Assembly (NCBI GenBank): GCA_965242735.1
Contig: OZ251497.1
Location: 434,001 to 498,000 of the forward strand
Source of the DNA: G958295645 sp965242735
Lineage (GTDB): Bacteria; Gemmatimonadota; Gemmatimonadetes; Longimicrobiales; Gaopeijiaceae
Reading direction: 5' to 3'
DNA: 64,000 bases
Below, piece after piece: positions 9,186 to 18,330 of this stretch (within the stretch, counting starts at the first letter, position 1; the number at the start of each line of letters is the position of its first letter). Both the position numbers and the translations under genes were made by a program. The notes beneath the pieces are model-generated. The model was not told the origin of the DNA. It saw nothing but the letters and a program-made list of their open reading frames with translations, and ran no database searches.

Positions 9186-9232
9186 GCTGCGCCTCCGGGG
9201 GCTGCCCGGCGTCCCCGGCCGCGGCCCCAGGC

Positions 9233-10369
9233 TCACGTTGGGTCTCCGGCAGATCGGCGCGGCGTCTCCGCCACCGTCCCGGCGATGCGTTGTCCGAAGA
9301 GGCCGGCCTTCTCCCGGACCAGGGCCAGCGTCTCGCCCGCCATGATTCGCGCGCGGTCGGCCATGTGCGCCACCAGTCCGTCCAGATCGGCGTGGCGGCG
9401 CAGCACGTCGGCCCGCCGCTCCCGCATCTCGCCGGCCAGGGCGGCCAGGGCGTCGGCCGTGGCGGTCTTGAGGTCCGAATAGCGAAGCGTCCCCTTCAGG
9501 CCGTCGGCGCGCATCTCGTCCGCCTTCGCTTGGCGGTCCGCCGCGGCGAGCATCGTCAGCAGGTTCTCCACGCCCGGGCTGACCGAGGCGCCGTCCGCCG
9601 GGGGCGCGCCCGAGTCCGTGACGGCGGCGCGTATCTTGGCGCGGATCGAGTCTTCCTCCTCGAACAGGCCGATGTAGTGCCGGGGTCCCAGGCTCTTGCT
9701 CATCTTGCGCGCCGGGTCTGCCGGAGACATCAGCTTCGGCACGGGCGTGTGAAGCGTTTCCGGCTCCGGAAACACGTGGCCGAAGCGGCTGTTGAAGCGC
9801 CGGGCCAGGCCGCGGCTGAGTTCCAGATGCTGCGCCTGGTCCTGCCCGACGGGCACCAGCTCGGCACGGTAGGCCAGGATGTCGGCCGCCTGCAGCACAG
9901 GGTAGAAGAGCAGCCCCGAAGACACGAACGTCCCTTCCTCCGCGTCCGTCAGCGCGCCCGACTTCTCCTTGAACTGCGTCATCCGGCTCAAGTCGCCCAG
10001 GGACGCCAGCGTGGCCAGCGTCCAGCACAGCTCGGCGTGCTCCGGAACACTCGACTGCACGAACACGGTGGCCTTCTCGGGATCGACGCCCGCCGCCAGC
10101 AGGCTCGCGAACATCTCGCGCGAGGACTCCCGAAGCGCGCCGGGGTCGTAGCGGGTCGTCATGGCGTGAAGGTCGACCACGCAGTACACGGCGTCGTGCT
10201 CGTCCTGCAGGCGCACCCAGTTCTTCACGGCGCCGAAGTAGTTGCCCATCGTCATGACGGCGGTCGGCTGGATGCCGGAAAAGACTCTCCGGACAGCGGG
10301 CGCTGCTTTGCGGACAGCGGATTCGGGCGTCGCGCGCGCCGCCGACGACTTGTCTTGGCTCTGGCTCAC
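9233..10369 (-). CDS. trpS: Tryptophanyl-tRNA synthetase
   Basis: TrpS charges tRNA-Trp with tryptophan. The 378-residue class Ic synthetase shows the first signature as PTAVMTMGNYFGA (35-47) and an intact KMSKS loop (222-226). QFKEKS and VPVGQDQAQHLELSR lie between them. The GTG at 10369 overlaps the stop of the M14 gene (GTGA) and adds a 27-residue leader before the catalytic core. The next in-frame ATG lies inside the signature motif, so the GTG is preferred. Confidence 0.95.
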   Translation of the reverse strand: MSQSQDKSSAARATPESAVRKAAPAVRRVFSGIQPTAVMTMGNYFGAVKNWVRLQDEHDAVYCVVDLHAMTTRYDPGALRESSREMFASLLAAGVDPEKATVFVQSSVPEHAELCWTLATLASLGDLSRMTQFKEKSGALTDAEEGTFVSSGLLFYPVLQAADILAYRAELVPVGQDQAQHLELSRGLARRFNSRFGHVFPEPETLHTPVPKLMSPADPARKMSKSLGPRHYIGLFEEEDSIRAKIRAAVTDSGAPPADGASVSPGVENLLTMLAAADRQAKADEMRADGLKGTLRYSDLKTATADALAALAGEMRERRADVLRRHADLDGLVAHMADRARIMAGETLALVREKAGLFGQRIAGTVAETPRRSAGDPT

Positions 10370-13155
10370 TCTTGTCCGCCCTGCTCCAGCAATGCGTTGA
10401 ACAGGAACTTGAACGTGCCGTGGGTCTGCGCCCGGTGCTGCGTCCGAAAGCCGATCAGGACGACTTCGCCTTCGCCGTGGCGCACGGCCACCATCGCCGC
10501 CTTGTTCGCGATGGCCTCCTCGCCCAGCAGCCAGCCGCTTCCCAGAATGTCGCGGCCGGGATAGACGGCCACGCGGCGCACGTCGGCGCTCCGCCGCCCG
10601 GGAATCGTCTCGTAGGCTTGGCCTCCCGCCAGATACGCCACCAGCGCTTCTTCCGGCATCCCGAACGCCAGGGGATCGTCCCTGTCCACCTTGACCCGGA
10701 GCGTCGAGCCGGGCGCCCAGAACTCGTTGCCCCACATCCCTTCGACGGCGTCGCGCACAGGAACGTCGAACTCGTCGGTCACCAGCCGCCCCGCCTGCGA
10801 AAACGCGACCAGCGTGCCGCCCGCCCGCACGAAGGCTTCCAGGGCTTCCACTCCCGCTTGGCCGAAGCCGCTGCGGTAGGCGGGAGGCGTGCCGGCAGGA
10901 TCGGGGCCACGCCCGCTCGTCGGCCGCTGCGTGGGGCCCAGCATCATCTGCTTGGCGTCGGACGGCAGAATCACGACGTCGATCCGTTCTGCCAAGTCCT
11001 CGTCCAGGATGTCTGCGTCCATGAGGCTCTCGTAGGGGAACCCGAAGTCCTCCAAGAGCCAGCGCGTCCATCCCTCGTCCATGTTGCCGCCCCAGTAGCG
11101 CTGGTACATGCCGATGCGCCGCCGCCGCACAGGCTCGCCCGCTTCCGCCGCGTTGCCCGAAAACCTCTGAAAGCTCGCGCCCGTCGCCTCGGCGATTTCT
11201 GGAAGCGTGCCGGCCGGAGCCCCTGCCGGGATCAGGAAGTCGCCCGCCTCGGCGGTTTCGCCGTCTTGTGTCGCTCTTCGCAGGGCCACGCCGGCGTCGA
11301 AAAGCATGTTGGCGGCCTTGAACGCGTCGTTGAGCCGGCCGCTGATCAGATGCCCGCCGCCGCCCGCATCCACGCCGGCAACGCCGCCGCCTTGGCCTCC
11401 GCCCGCCACGGCGCCCCGGCCCGCCTGCGGTTCGCGCACCACCGCCAGCGCCGCCGTCACGGGTTCGGCGACCGGATCGACCCGCACGCCCATGAACTCG
11501 GCCAGCACGTCCGCCGACATGTCGTAGGGACGAATCGGGTTCCCGTCGCCCGTGCGCGTGTAGCTGTTGTCGGGGTACAGGGTCCGGCCCAGAAGCCAGC
11601 GCACGACGCCGCGCTTGGGCTGCGCCATGGACACGACGTAGGCGCCCTCGCCGTAGACCCTGCCTTCGTGCTCGAAGTCCGCCTCGGCCCGTTCCACCGT
11701 GATGCCCTGCAGCAACAGCTTGTCCACCATCTTGCGCATGGTCTGCGGATCGTGCTGGCGCGCGGGAATCACGTACGCCTTGACCGCGCCCTTGGCGCCG
11801 CGCTTGATCTGACGGCTGGCCTTGTTGTATGCGTTTCGCAGGACGGTCTCGCGATTCTTGGCCGCAATCTCCAAGGGCGAGAACGTCGCGACGACTTGCC
11901 GTTCCACGATGTCGCGAACGTGCCACCATCCGCCGGGCCAGGGATTCGGAAACGTGGTCTGCGCCTCGTACTCGGGGAGCTGGCGCGACCCTCGCAGCTG
12001 GTCGGGATGGACGTAGAGCGGCGTGGCCAAGCGGGCGCTGGCGGATTCGGTGAGCATCCCGGCGATGTTGTGAAACGGCGTGATCCAATGAAAGCCGAAG
12101 TGCCCCCAGCCGGAATAGATCGCGGCGTTGACCGTGCCTTGGAAGCCGGCCTCCTCCATGCGGTAGGCCATGTGCGCGCCGTACCACGCCATCTCCCTCC
12201 AAACCAGCGGATCCCCCTCCGGACGGATGGGCTCCGCGTAGGGCGGCAAGTAGATGCGGGCGGTGTACGCGCCCATCTGATGATGGTCGATGAACGCTTG
12301 CGGCACCCACTCGCGGAACATGATCTGCGCCCCGTAGCGAGACTCGACCGTGTTCTGCATGAAAGCGTCGCGGTTGTTGTCGTGACCGATGTAGTGGTGA
12401 TAAAGCTCCGGCGTGGAGGCGCCTTCGTACTCGGTGCCCACCCAGCGGTCGTACCATTCGTTGACGATGCCCACGCCGTCGGGATTGAACGCGGGAATCA
12501 GGATGGACACGGTGTTGTCGAGAATTTCCTGCATTTCGGCGTCGTCGCGAACGGCGAACAAGTACGCGACCTCCGCCGCCGACTGGCTGCCGGCCACTTC
12601 GTTCGAGTGGAGCGCGTAGGTCTGCACGAACACGACCCTGCCGCGCCGAACGGCGTCGTCCACCGTCGCCTGCGAATGGCCGCGCGGGTCTTGCAGCACC
12701 GTGTTGAGGCGTTGCAGCTCGTCCAAGTTGGCCAGGTTCTCGGGCGAGGAGACGAAGAGGACCAGGAAGGGATTGCCCAGCGTGGACGGTCCCATGTGCA
12801 CGACTTGCACGCGGTCCGAACGAGCGCCGAGGAGTTCGTAATACTCCACGAGCTCGGGCCAGTGGGCGAGCTGGCGGTCCGCGCCCATGACGTGGCCGAA
12901 GAATTCCTCGGGCGAAGGGATGTCCTGGGCGGCCGGGGACGCGGCAAGTGCCTCGGCGGCCTGGACTGCGGCGTGGGCGGCTTGGGTTGCGGCCGGGGCG
13001 GTCTGGGCTACGGCCTGGGCGGTCTGGACTGGGGCATGGACGGTCTCGGCTGCGGCATGGGTTGCGGGCAGCGCGACGAGGGCGATCGCAGCGACGGCCA
13101 GCGCCGACAGCCGGCGGTCGAGGCGCGACGGGCGCCGGCGAAGAGCGAGGGTCAT
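10366..13155 (-). CDS. Secreted M14-family zinc carboxypeptidase, long form
   Basis: This 929-residue exported peptidase starts at an ATG overlapping the sdhB stop. It has a signal peptide (Arg-rich start, then ALAVAAIALVALPATHAAA). An Ala/Gln/Thr/Val low-complexity linker follows at about 36-75. The M14 domain comes next: zinc ligands H183 and E186 in ALHSNEVAGS, a third ligand at IDHHQMG (about 291), and the probable catalytic Glu370 in GMLTE. The C-terminal half (about 450-929) is a Gemmatimonadota-type extension, perhaps glutamine-amidotransferase-like, ending near VVLIGFRTQHRAQTHGTFKF. It probably degrades peptides outside the cytoplasm. Its place between sdh and trpS suggests insertion into a housekeeping operon. 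Confidence 0.88.
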   Translation of the reverse strand: MTLALRRRPSRLDRRLSALAVAAIALVALPATHAAAETVHAPVQTAQAVAQTAPAATQAAHAAVQAAEALAASPAAQDIPSPEEFFGHVMGADRQLAHWPELVEYYELLGARSDRVQVVHMGPSTLGNPFLVLFVSSPENLANLDELQRLNTVLQDPRGHSQATVDDAVRRGRVVFVQTYALHSNEVAGSQSAAEVAYLFAVRDDAEMQEILDNTVSILIPAFNPDGVGIVNEWYDRWVGTEYEGASTPELYHHYIGHDNNRDAFMQNTVESRYGAQIMFREWVPQAFIDHHQMGAYTARIYLPPYAEPIRPEGDPLVWREMAWYGAHMAYRMEEAGFQGTVNAAIYSGWGHFGFHWITPFHNIAGMLTESASARLATPLYVHPDQLRGSRQLPEYEAQTTFPNPWPGGWWHVRDIVERQVVATFSPLEIAAKNRETVLRNAYNKASRQIKRGAKGAVKAYVIPARQHDPQTMRKMVDKLLLQGITVERAEADFEHEGRVYGEGAYVVSMAQPKRGVVRWLLGRTLYPDNSYTRTGDGNPIRPYDMSADVLAEFMGVRVDPVAEPVTAALAVVREPQAGRGAVAGGGQGGGVAGVDAGGGGHLISGRLNDAFKAANMLFDAGVALRRATQDGETAEAGDFLIPAGAPAGTLPEIAEATGASFQRFSGNAAEAGEPVRRRRIGMYQRYWGGNMDEGWTRWLLEDFGFPYESLMDADILDEDLAERIDVVILPSDAKQMMLGPTQRPTSGRGPDPAGTPPAYRSGFGQAGVEALEAFVRAGGTLVAFSQAGRLVTDEFDVPVRDAVEGMWGNEFWAPGSTLRVKVDRDDPLAFGMPEEALVAYLAGGQAYETIPGRRSADVRRVAVYPGRDILGSGWLLGEEAIANKAAMVAVRHGEGEVVLIGFRTQHRAQTHGTFKFLFNALLEQGGQE

Positions 13156-13910
13156 TTCCTGCCTCCCAGTCCGATCACCTTGAGCGCTTTCGCGACGGGA
13201 TCGTAGTAGCGGTCCGCCACGCGCTCCTTGAGCGGAATGATGGCGTTGTCCGTGATGGTGATGTGCTCCGGGCACACGACGGTGCAGCACTTGGTGATGT
13301 TGCAGTAGCCGACGCCGTCGCGTTCCTTCAAGTCCGCGAGACGGTCTTCGTCGTCCATCGGGTGCATGTCGAGGTAGGCGGCGTGCACGAAGAAGCGCGG
13401 ACCGATGAACTTGCCTTCCAAGTGATAGTGATGGTCGCGGTCCACATGGCACACGTCCTGGCACAGGAAGCACTCGATGCACTTGCGAAATTCCTGCGAA
13501 CGCTCGACGTCCGCCTGGTGCATCGTCCACGTGCCGTCTTCCCGGTCGGGCGGGCGCGGCTTGAACGGCTTGATGCGCTTCTTGATCTCGTAGTTGACGC
13601 TCACGTCGGCGACCAAGTCCTTCTCCACCGGAAACGCGCGCATCGGCTCGATGGTCACCGGGCGGTCCAAGGGCAACGTGTTCATGCGCGTCATGCACAT
13701 CAGCTGGGGCTTGCCGTTGACCTCCGCCGAGCAGGACCCGCACTTGCCGGCCTTGCAGTTCCAGCGCACGGCGAGGTCGTTGGCCTGCTCGGCCTGAATC
13801 TTGTGCACGACGTCGAGCACGACCATGCCCTCCGAGTACTCGGTCTCGTAGGCTTCGAGATCGCCGCCCTCCGCATTGCCCCGCCAGATCTTGAACGTCG
13901 TCTTGGGCAT
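13152..13910 (-). CDS. sdhB: Succinate dehydrogenase/fumarate reductase iron-sulfur subunit
   Basis: This subunit carries electrons from the flavoprotein to quinone through three Fe-S clusters. The 252-residue protein has the [2Fe-2S] ligands C52, C57, C60 and C72, and a CIECFLCQDVC ferredoxin motif (144-154). The third set is CNITKCCTVVCPEH (203-215). It starts one base inside the sdhA stop. Residues 211-234 are echoed by a 70-bp relic at 57791-57860. Confidence 0.96.
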   Translation of the reverse strand: MPKTTFKIWRGNAEGGDLEAYETEYSEGMVVLDVVHKIQAEQANDLAVRWNCKAGKCGSCSAEVNGKPQLMCMTRMNTLPLDRPVTIEPMRAFPVEKDLVADVSVNYEIKKRIKPFKPRPPDREDGTWTMHQADVERSQEFRKCIECFLCQDVCHVDRDHHYHLEGKFIGPRFFVHAAYLDMHPMDDEDRLADLKERDGVGYCNITKCCTVVCPEHITITDNAIIPLKERVADRYYDPVAKALKVIGLGGRK

Positions 13911-15724
13911 CAGCCCTGCTCCTCGATGATCTTCGCCAGTTCAGGGGGCGGCGGCTCGATCTCTTCCCTGCGAATTCGCATGGTTCCGTCGTCCGCCTTC
14001 TCCAAGACGAGGTTCGCCTTGCCCCAGTTCGGATCCTTCTCCTGATAGTCGTTGCGCGTGTGCGCGCCCCGGCTCTCCTTGCGCTCCCGCGCCGCAGCCG
14101 CGACCGCCTCCGACACGGTGAGCAGCGGCTCCAGGTCGAGCGCCGCATGCCATCCCGAGTTCCATTCGCGGTTGCCGTGGACCTTGAGACGCGCGGCCCG
14201 ATCCCGAAGCTCCGCCATGGCCTCCAGCGCGCGGTCCAGGTCCGCCTCCGTCCGGATGATGCCCGCGTCTTCCTGCATCAAGTCCTGCAACGCCTCCTGC
14301 ACTTGGTACGGCCCCTCGCCCGCGTCGTCCCGGTCGAAGGGCGCCAGCGCCGCGGCCGCAGCGGACTCCACGTCGGCGTCCGACACCGCCGCAGGCCCCG
14401 CCGACTTGGCGTACTCGGCCGCGTGTTGCCCGGCGCGCATCCCGAAGACCACCAGGTCCGACAGCGAATTGCCCCCCAGGCGGTTCGCGCCGTGCAGTCC
14501 CGTGGCGCATTCCCCCGCCGCGTACAGTCCCGGCACCTGGGTCGCTTGCGAGTTGGAGTCCACGCGCACGCCTCCCATCGCGTAATGCGTCGTCGGCCCC
14601 ACTTCCATGGGTTCTTCGGTGATGTCCAAGTCGGCCAACTGCTTGAACTGATGATGCATCGACGGCAGCTTGCGCTTGATGTGCTCCGCGCCGCCGGACA
14701 CGCGGTCCTTGATCCAGGCGATGTCCAGGAAGGCGCCGCCGTGCGGACTCCCGCGTCCGGCCTTCACTTCGGCCAGAATCATGCGGGCCACGTGGTCGCG
14801 CGTGAGCAACTCGGGCGGCCTGCGCGCGTCGCGGTCGCCGACGACGTAGCGCCAGCCCTCTTCGGCGTCGTCGGCCACCAGATCCTTGTACAGCTCCGGG
14901 ATGTTGTCGAACATGAAGCGCCGGCCTTCGCTGTTGGTCAGCACGCCGCCTTCGCCGCGCACGCCTTCCGTGACCAGAATGCCCCGCACGGAGGGCGGCC
15001 AGACCATGCCCGTGGGATGAAACTGCACGAACTCCATGTCCTTGAGCTGCGCGCCGGCATGGTACGCCAGCGACATGCCGTCGCCCGTGCATTCCCACGA
15101 GTTGGACGTGATCTTGTACGCCTTGCCCAAGCCGCCCGTCGCCAGGATCACCGCGGGGGCCTTGAACACGCGAAACCGGCCGCGCTCCCGGTCGTAGCCG
15201 AACGCGCCAGCGATGCGGTCGCCGTCCTTGAGCAGCGTGGTGACCGCGATCTCCATGTGGACGGCCATCCCTTGGTGAACGCCGTGGTCTTGGAGCGTGC
15301 GGATCATCTCCAGGCCCGTGCGGTCGCCCACGTGGGCCAGCCGAGGATAGGCGTGGCCGCCGAAGTTGCGTTGCAGGATGCGCCCGTCGGCTGTGCGGTC
15401 GAACAGCGCGCCCCACGCTTCCAGCTCGTTGACCCGCTCGGGCGCCTCCTTGGCGTGGATCTCGGCCATCCGCCACTGGTTCAGGTACTGCCCGCCGCGC
15501 ATCGTGTCGGCGAAGTGGACTTGCCAGCCGTCCCGCTCGTCCACGTTGGCCAGCGCCGCGGCCATCCCCCCCTCGGCCATGACCGTGTGCGCCTTGCCCA
15601 ACAGCGACTTGCACACCAGCCCGACGCTTGCGCCCGCGCCCGAAGCCTCGATGGCCGCCCTCAGTCCCGCACCGCCCGCGCCGACGACCAGCACGTCGTA
15701 CTCGCACGTCTCGTGCACTGTCAT
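13910..15724 (-). CDS. sdhA: Succinate dehydrogenase/fumarate reductase flavoprotein subunit
   Basis: This subunit holds covalent FAD and oxidises succinate to fumarate in the TCA cycle. The 604-residue protein has the Rossmann dinucleotide motif VLVVGAGGAGLRAAI (11-25), then ILATGGLGKAY, QFHPTGM, EGVRGEGG and HYAMGGVRV. A C-terminal helical domain contains REWNSGWHAAL. The sdhC-sdhA-sdhB order, with one-base gaps or overlaps, shows an operon read toward lower coordinates. Confidence 0.96.
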   Translation of the reverse strand: MTVHETCEYDVLVVGAGGAGLRAAIEASGAGASVGLVCKSLLGKAHTVMAEGGMAAALANVDERDGWQVHFADTMRGGQYLNQWRMAEIHAKEAPERVNELEAWGALFDRTADGRILQRNFGGHAYPRLAHVGDRTGLEMIRTLQDHGVHQGMAVHMEIAVTTLLKDGDRIAGAFGYDRERGRFRVFKAPAVILATGGLGKAYKITSNSWECTGDGMSLAYHAGAQLKDMEFVQFHPTGMVWPPSVRGILVTEGVRGEGGVLTNSEGRRFMFDNIPELYKDLVADDAEEGWRYVVGDRDARRPPELLTRDHVARMILAEVKAGRGSPHGGAFLDIAWIKDRVSGGAEHIKRKLPSMHHQFKQLADLDITEEPMEVGPTTHYAMGGVRVDSNSQATQVPGLYAAGECATGLHGANRLGGNSLSDLVVFGMRAGQHAAEYAKSAGPAAVSDADVESAAAAALAPFDRDDAGEGPYQVQEALQDLMQEDAGIIRTEADLDRALEAMAELRDRAARLKVHGNREWNSGWHAALDLEPLLTVSEAVAAAARERKESRGAHTRNDYQEKDPNWGKANLVLEKADDGTMRIRREEIEPPPPELAKIIEEQG

Positions 15725-15725
15725 C

Positions 15726-16571
15726 TCAAAGAATCCTCACGTCGGTCCAGACGCCCATGGAGCACATGCGCACATAGAAGTCCGTGAAGCCGACCCAAAA
15801 CAGGCTCAGCCACGCGAACAGCTGATGGTGCTCGTTGCACCACGTCACGCGCTGCCAAGCCTTGAGCCGGGCCGGCCGCTTGGCCAGAAAGTTCAGCTTG
15901 CCTCCCACCAGATGCCGCAGCGAATGGCAGCCGAGCGTGTAGCCCGACAGCAGCACGACGTTGACCAGCAGCACCAGCGTGCCCACCCCGACGCCGAACT
16001 CGTCGTGCCCCGGCCCGAACCAGAGCCCTCGGTAGACGTCGATGGACAGCACCACAAGAAAGGCAAGCGCGAAGTAGAGGAAGTAGCGGTGCAGGTTTTG
16101 GAAGATCAGAGGAAAGCGCTGCTCGCCCCGGTACCCCTTCTGCAGCTTGCCCACGCCGCAGCTCGCCGGCGAGCCCCAGAACGACTTGTAGTACGCGCCC
16201 CGGTAGTAGTAGCAGGTGAAGCGAAAGCCGCCCGGCGCCCAGAGGATCAGAAAGGCCGGATAGAGCGGCAGCCAGGCGGGCCACCAGCTGGGTTGCGCTC
16301 CGAAGACGGCGTGCGGAGACGCCCCTGCCGCGCCCGCGCCGCCGGGATCGAAGAAGAGCGGCGAGTACATCGGCGACAGGTACCCATGGTGCTCGAAGTG
16401 CGCGTTCTGGAGGGCCGCCCAGGTCGAATAAGCGATAAAGGCGCCGAGGCCGAGCAGGACGGCGGTCGGCTTGGTCCACCAGCGGTCGGTGCGGGCCGTC
16501 CGCAGGAAGGGGCGGCGGGAGACGGTCGGGAGCGGCAGGGCTTCGGCGCGGGCTGCGGGATCGGCGCTCAT
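15726..16571 (-). CDS. sdhC: Succinate dehydrogenase membrane anchor (cytochrome b-type)
   Basis: This 281-residue integral membrane protein sits immediately upstream of sdhA. About five hydrophobic segments are visible, including AVLLGLGAFIAYSTWAAL, WLPLYPAFLILWAP, FALAFLVVLSIDVY and TLVLLVNVVLLSGYTLG. Conserved-looking histidines (NLHRYF, CHSLRHL, NEHHQLFAWLSLF) could ligate haem. It probably anchors SdhAB and hosts the quinone site. It is longer than classical SdhC, and no separate sdhD is present, so it is probably a single-chain anchor. It is the first gene of the long minus-strand run; its promoter should lie above 16571, but I could not identify one. Confidence 0.85.
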   Translation of the reverse strand: MSADPAARAEALPLPTVSRRPFLRTARTDRWWTKPTAVLLGLGAFIAYSTWAALQNAHFEHHGYLSPMYSPLFFDPGGAGAAGASPHAVFGAQPSWWPAWLPLYPAFLILWAPGGFRFTCYYYRGAYYKSFWGSPASCGVGKLQKGYRGEQRFPLIFQNLHRYFLYFALAFLVVLSIDVYRGLWFGPGHDEFGVGVGTLVLLVNVVLLSGYTLGCHSLRHLVGGKLNFLAKRPARLKAWQRVTWCNEHHQLFAWLSLFWVGFTDFYVRMCSMGVWTDVRIL

Positions 16572-17036
16572 GGGGCGGGGGCCGCGGCCGGCCTGCGGAA
16601 GCGGGAAGCGTGCACGGTCTCTCCTGTCGGGCTGTCAGGCTCCGGGGGGAGCGAAGGCGCGTTCCGGGCCGTTGCGGCCTTCCGCCGAGGCTGCGTGGGC
16701 GCGCCGGTCCCTGGCAAGCCCGCGGGGGGCGCAGCCGGAGCGAGGCGCGGACGGCGAAGGCGCAAGCGGAGGAACGCGAGAAGCGGAGGGAACATCGGCA
16801 AGGGGGGCGGAGCGCGCAAGGAGGGCGGGGACCTCGCGGCGGAGGCGCGGGCCAGCGCGTAGGTCGGCTCGGCAAGGGGGCGGAGTGCGCAGGAGGGCGG
16901 GGGTGGTGAGGTGGCGCGGGGAATGGGACATCGGCAGGGACATTTCAGGGGGTCGAAATCCGCGGGGTGCTTGGGGAAGGCTCGGGAAAGGCGGTTCGGC
17001 GCGGACGCGCAAACAGGCAGCCAAGCACTCGTCGAT
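16572..17036. other. Gene-poor 465-bp interval upstream of sdhC
   Basis: No convincing gene is seen on either strand; open frames are Arg/Ala/Pro-rich and lack family resemblance. The interval holds an imperfect direct repeat at 16795-16903, annotated separately. It should also contain the promoter for the sdh operon on the minus strand. G-runs dominate the middle part, and I could not pick out a -35/-10 pair with confidence. Confidence 0.5.
16795..16903. repeat. Imperfect 35-bp direct repeat, 74-bp period
   Basis: Copy one is at 16795-16830 and copy two at 16869-16903. Both begin TCGGCAAGGGGG and end with GGAGGGCGGGG, with a few substitutions and a one- or two-base length difference. No gene covers them. 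Confidence 0.7.
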
Positions 17037-17321
17037 GTGTTGGACGCGTCGTCGGTTGCGCGCGCCGCGTTCGTGGAGCGGCTTCGGAGCCAGATGATAA
17101 ATTCGGGTGCGACGGAGGCGGAGGTCGCGCATCTGGACACCCTATGGAAGGCGGGCGAGATGTACGTGAATCGCGGCGAAGGTTCGGCGAGGAGACGGCG
17201 GGACGCTTGGCCGAGTTGCTCGAGGCGGCCGGAGACACGGAGCGGGGTCTCTCGGATCGGGCGGTTGTTGGCCGAATGCGAGACGGGCGAAGAGCTGATC
17301 GCCAAGGCCGCAAGGGCCTGA
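17037..17321 (+). pseudogene. Small helical protein with two compensating frameshifts
   Basis: The frame beginning near a GTG at 17037 reads VERLRSQMINSGATEAEVAH, then KAGEMYVNRG, up to about 17178. It then loses coherence (Arg/Trp/Cys-rich). For about 70 bases the frame shifted by -1 reads EETAGRLAELLEAAGDTERG with strong G/C third positions. Sense then returns to the first frame as SRIGRLLAECETGEELIAK before the stop at 17321. The pieces join into one plausible helical protein of about 95 residues. I do not recognise the family. It precedes the ATPase gene by about 60 bases. The start is uncertain. Confidence 0.4.
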
Positions 17322-17383
17322 TCGGCCGCGAAGCAGGTCGGCCGTCGGCGACTCCTGCCGCATCGCCTTCGCCCGAGTCCGCG

Positions 17384-18202
17384 ATGCTGGAGGCCGTGCG
17401 TCTCGCGCCCCCGCCCCGAAGCGAGGCAGGCGCGTTTCCCTTCGACATCCCTGCGCTCCAAGGACTCCGGCGGCTGGAGTTCGGCGCACCCGTCACGGTC
17501 TTCGTCGGCGAGAACGGGTCGGGCAAGTCCACGTTGCTCGAGGCCCTGGCGCTCGCGGTCGGCCTCCCCACGGTGGGCAGCGCCGAGGCGAGCAAGGACA
17601 GCTCGCTGAAGCTCCAGCGGCGGCTGGCCGACACGCTGACGGCGGTCTGGCGGCGGCGCACGCGACGGGGATTCTTTCTGCGGGCCGAGGACTTCTTCGG
17701 GTTCGCCCGGCGGTTGCGGACGGTGCGCGCCGAGATGGAGGCGAGGATCGAGGAGGTCGAGCGCGACTACGAGGGCCGCTCCGAACTGGCCAAGCGGCTG
17801 GCGATGGGGCCGGCGGCGGCTTCGCTCGGGGCCATGGAGCACAGCTACGGCAAGGACCTCGACGCGAACTCGCACGGCGAGAGCTTTCTGAGGCTCTTTC
17901 GCGCGCGCTTTGTGCCGGACGGCCTGTACTTGCTGGACGAACCGGAGGCCGCGCTGTCGCCGCAGAGCCAGTTGGGCTTCGTAGCGATGATGAGCGACAT
18001 GGCGGCCCAAGGGGGACAGTTCGTCATCGCGACGCACTCGCCGATCCTGATGGCGCTGCCCGGCGCGGTCGTCTACAGCTTCGACTCGTCTCCGCTGGCG
18101 AGAACGGCGTACGAGCGGCTGGAGTCGGTGCAGCTGATGAAGGGCTTCCTGCAGGCGCCGGAGCGGTACCTGCGAAGGATATGGCGCCCTTCGGGAACGT
18201 GA
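17384..18202 (+). CDS. AAA ATPase, ABC/RecF-like
   Basis: This 272-residue soluble ATPase has Walker A GENGSGKST (42-50) close to the N-terminus. Its Walker B/D-loop is LYLLDEPEAALSPQSQLGF, followed by an H-switch, ATHSPILMALPGA. A short helical insertion separates the two. The layout fits the small predicted ATP-binding proteins of the RecF/SMC-like ABC class (AAA_21/AAA_23). Some of these act in defence or toxin systems, but many are uncharacterised. No nuclease or effector gene sits next to it. The ATG at 17384 is chosen because sequence before it is low-complexity, although the frame is open upstream. Confidence 0.8.
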   Translation: MLEAVRLAPPPRSEAGAFPFDIPALQGLRRLEFGAPVTVFVGENGSGKSTLLEALALAVGLPTVGSAEASKDSSLKLQRRLADTLTAVWRRRTRRGFFLRAEDFFGFARRLRTVRAEMEARIEEVERDYEGRSELAKRLAMGPAAASLGAMEHSYGKDLDANSHGESFLRLFRARFVPDGLYLLDEPEAALSPQSQLGFVAMMSDMAAQGGQFVIATHSPILMALPGAVVYSFDSSPLARTAYERLESVQLMKGFLQAPERYLRRIWRPSGT

Positions 18203-18330
18203 GCGCCTGCGGGACGGCGGCTCCCCGCTGCCCGCATCCTCTCCCGTCGTCCGGACCGCCGCCGCCCGCCGCCTCGGTCCGGACACGGCAAGCTTGGCGT
18301 TTCGCCGGCCGCGCCCTACATTCCCCCGTC

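Noticed and set aside
16635..17132. Minus-strand frame upstream of sdhC as an additional gene
   Set aside because: Composition is Arg/Pro/Ala-rich, it crosses the direct repeat at 16795, it opposes the better-supported small plus-strand gene, and it shows no recognisable motif.
17384..18202. AAA ATPase as part of a two-gene defence system
   Set aside because: No nuclease, toxin or reverse transcriptase lies next to it. The upstream small gene is broken and the downstream gene is a cytochrome.
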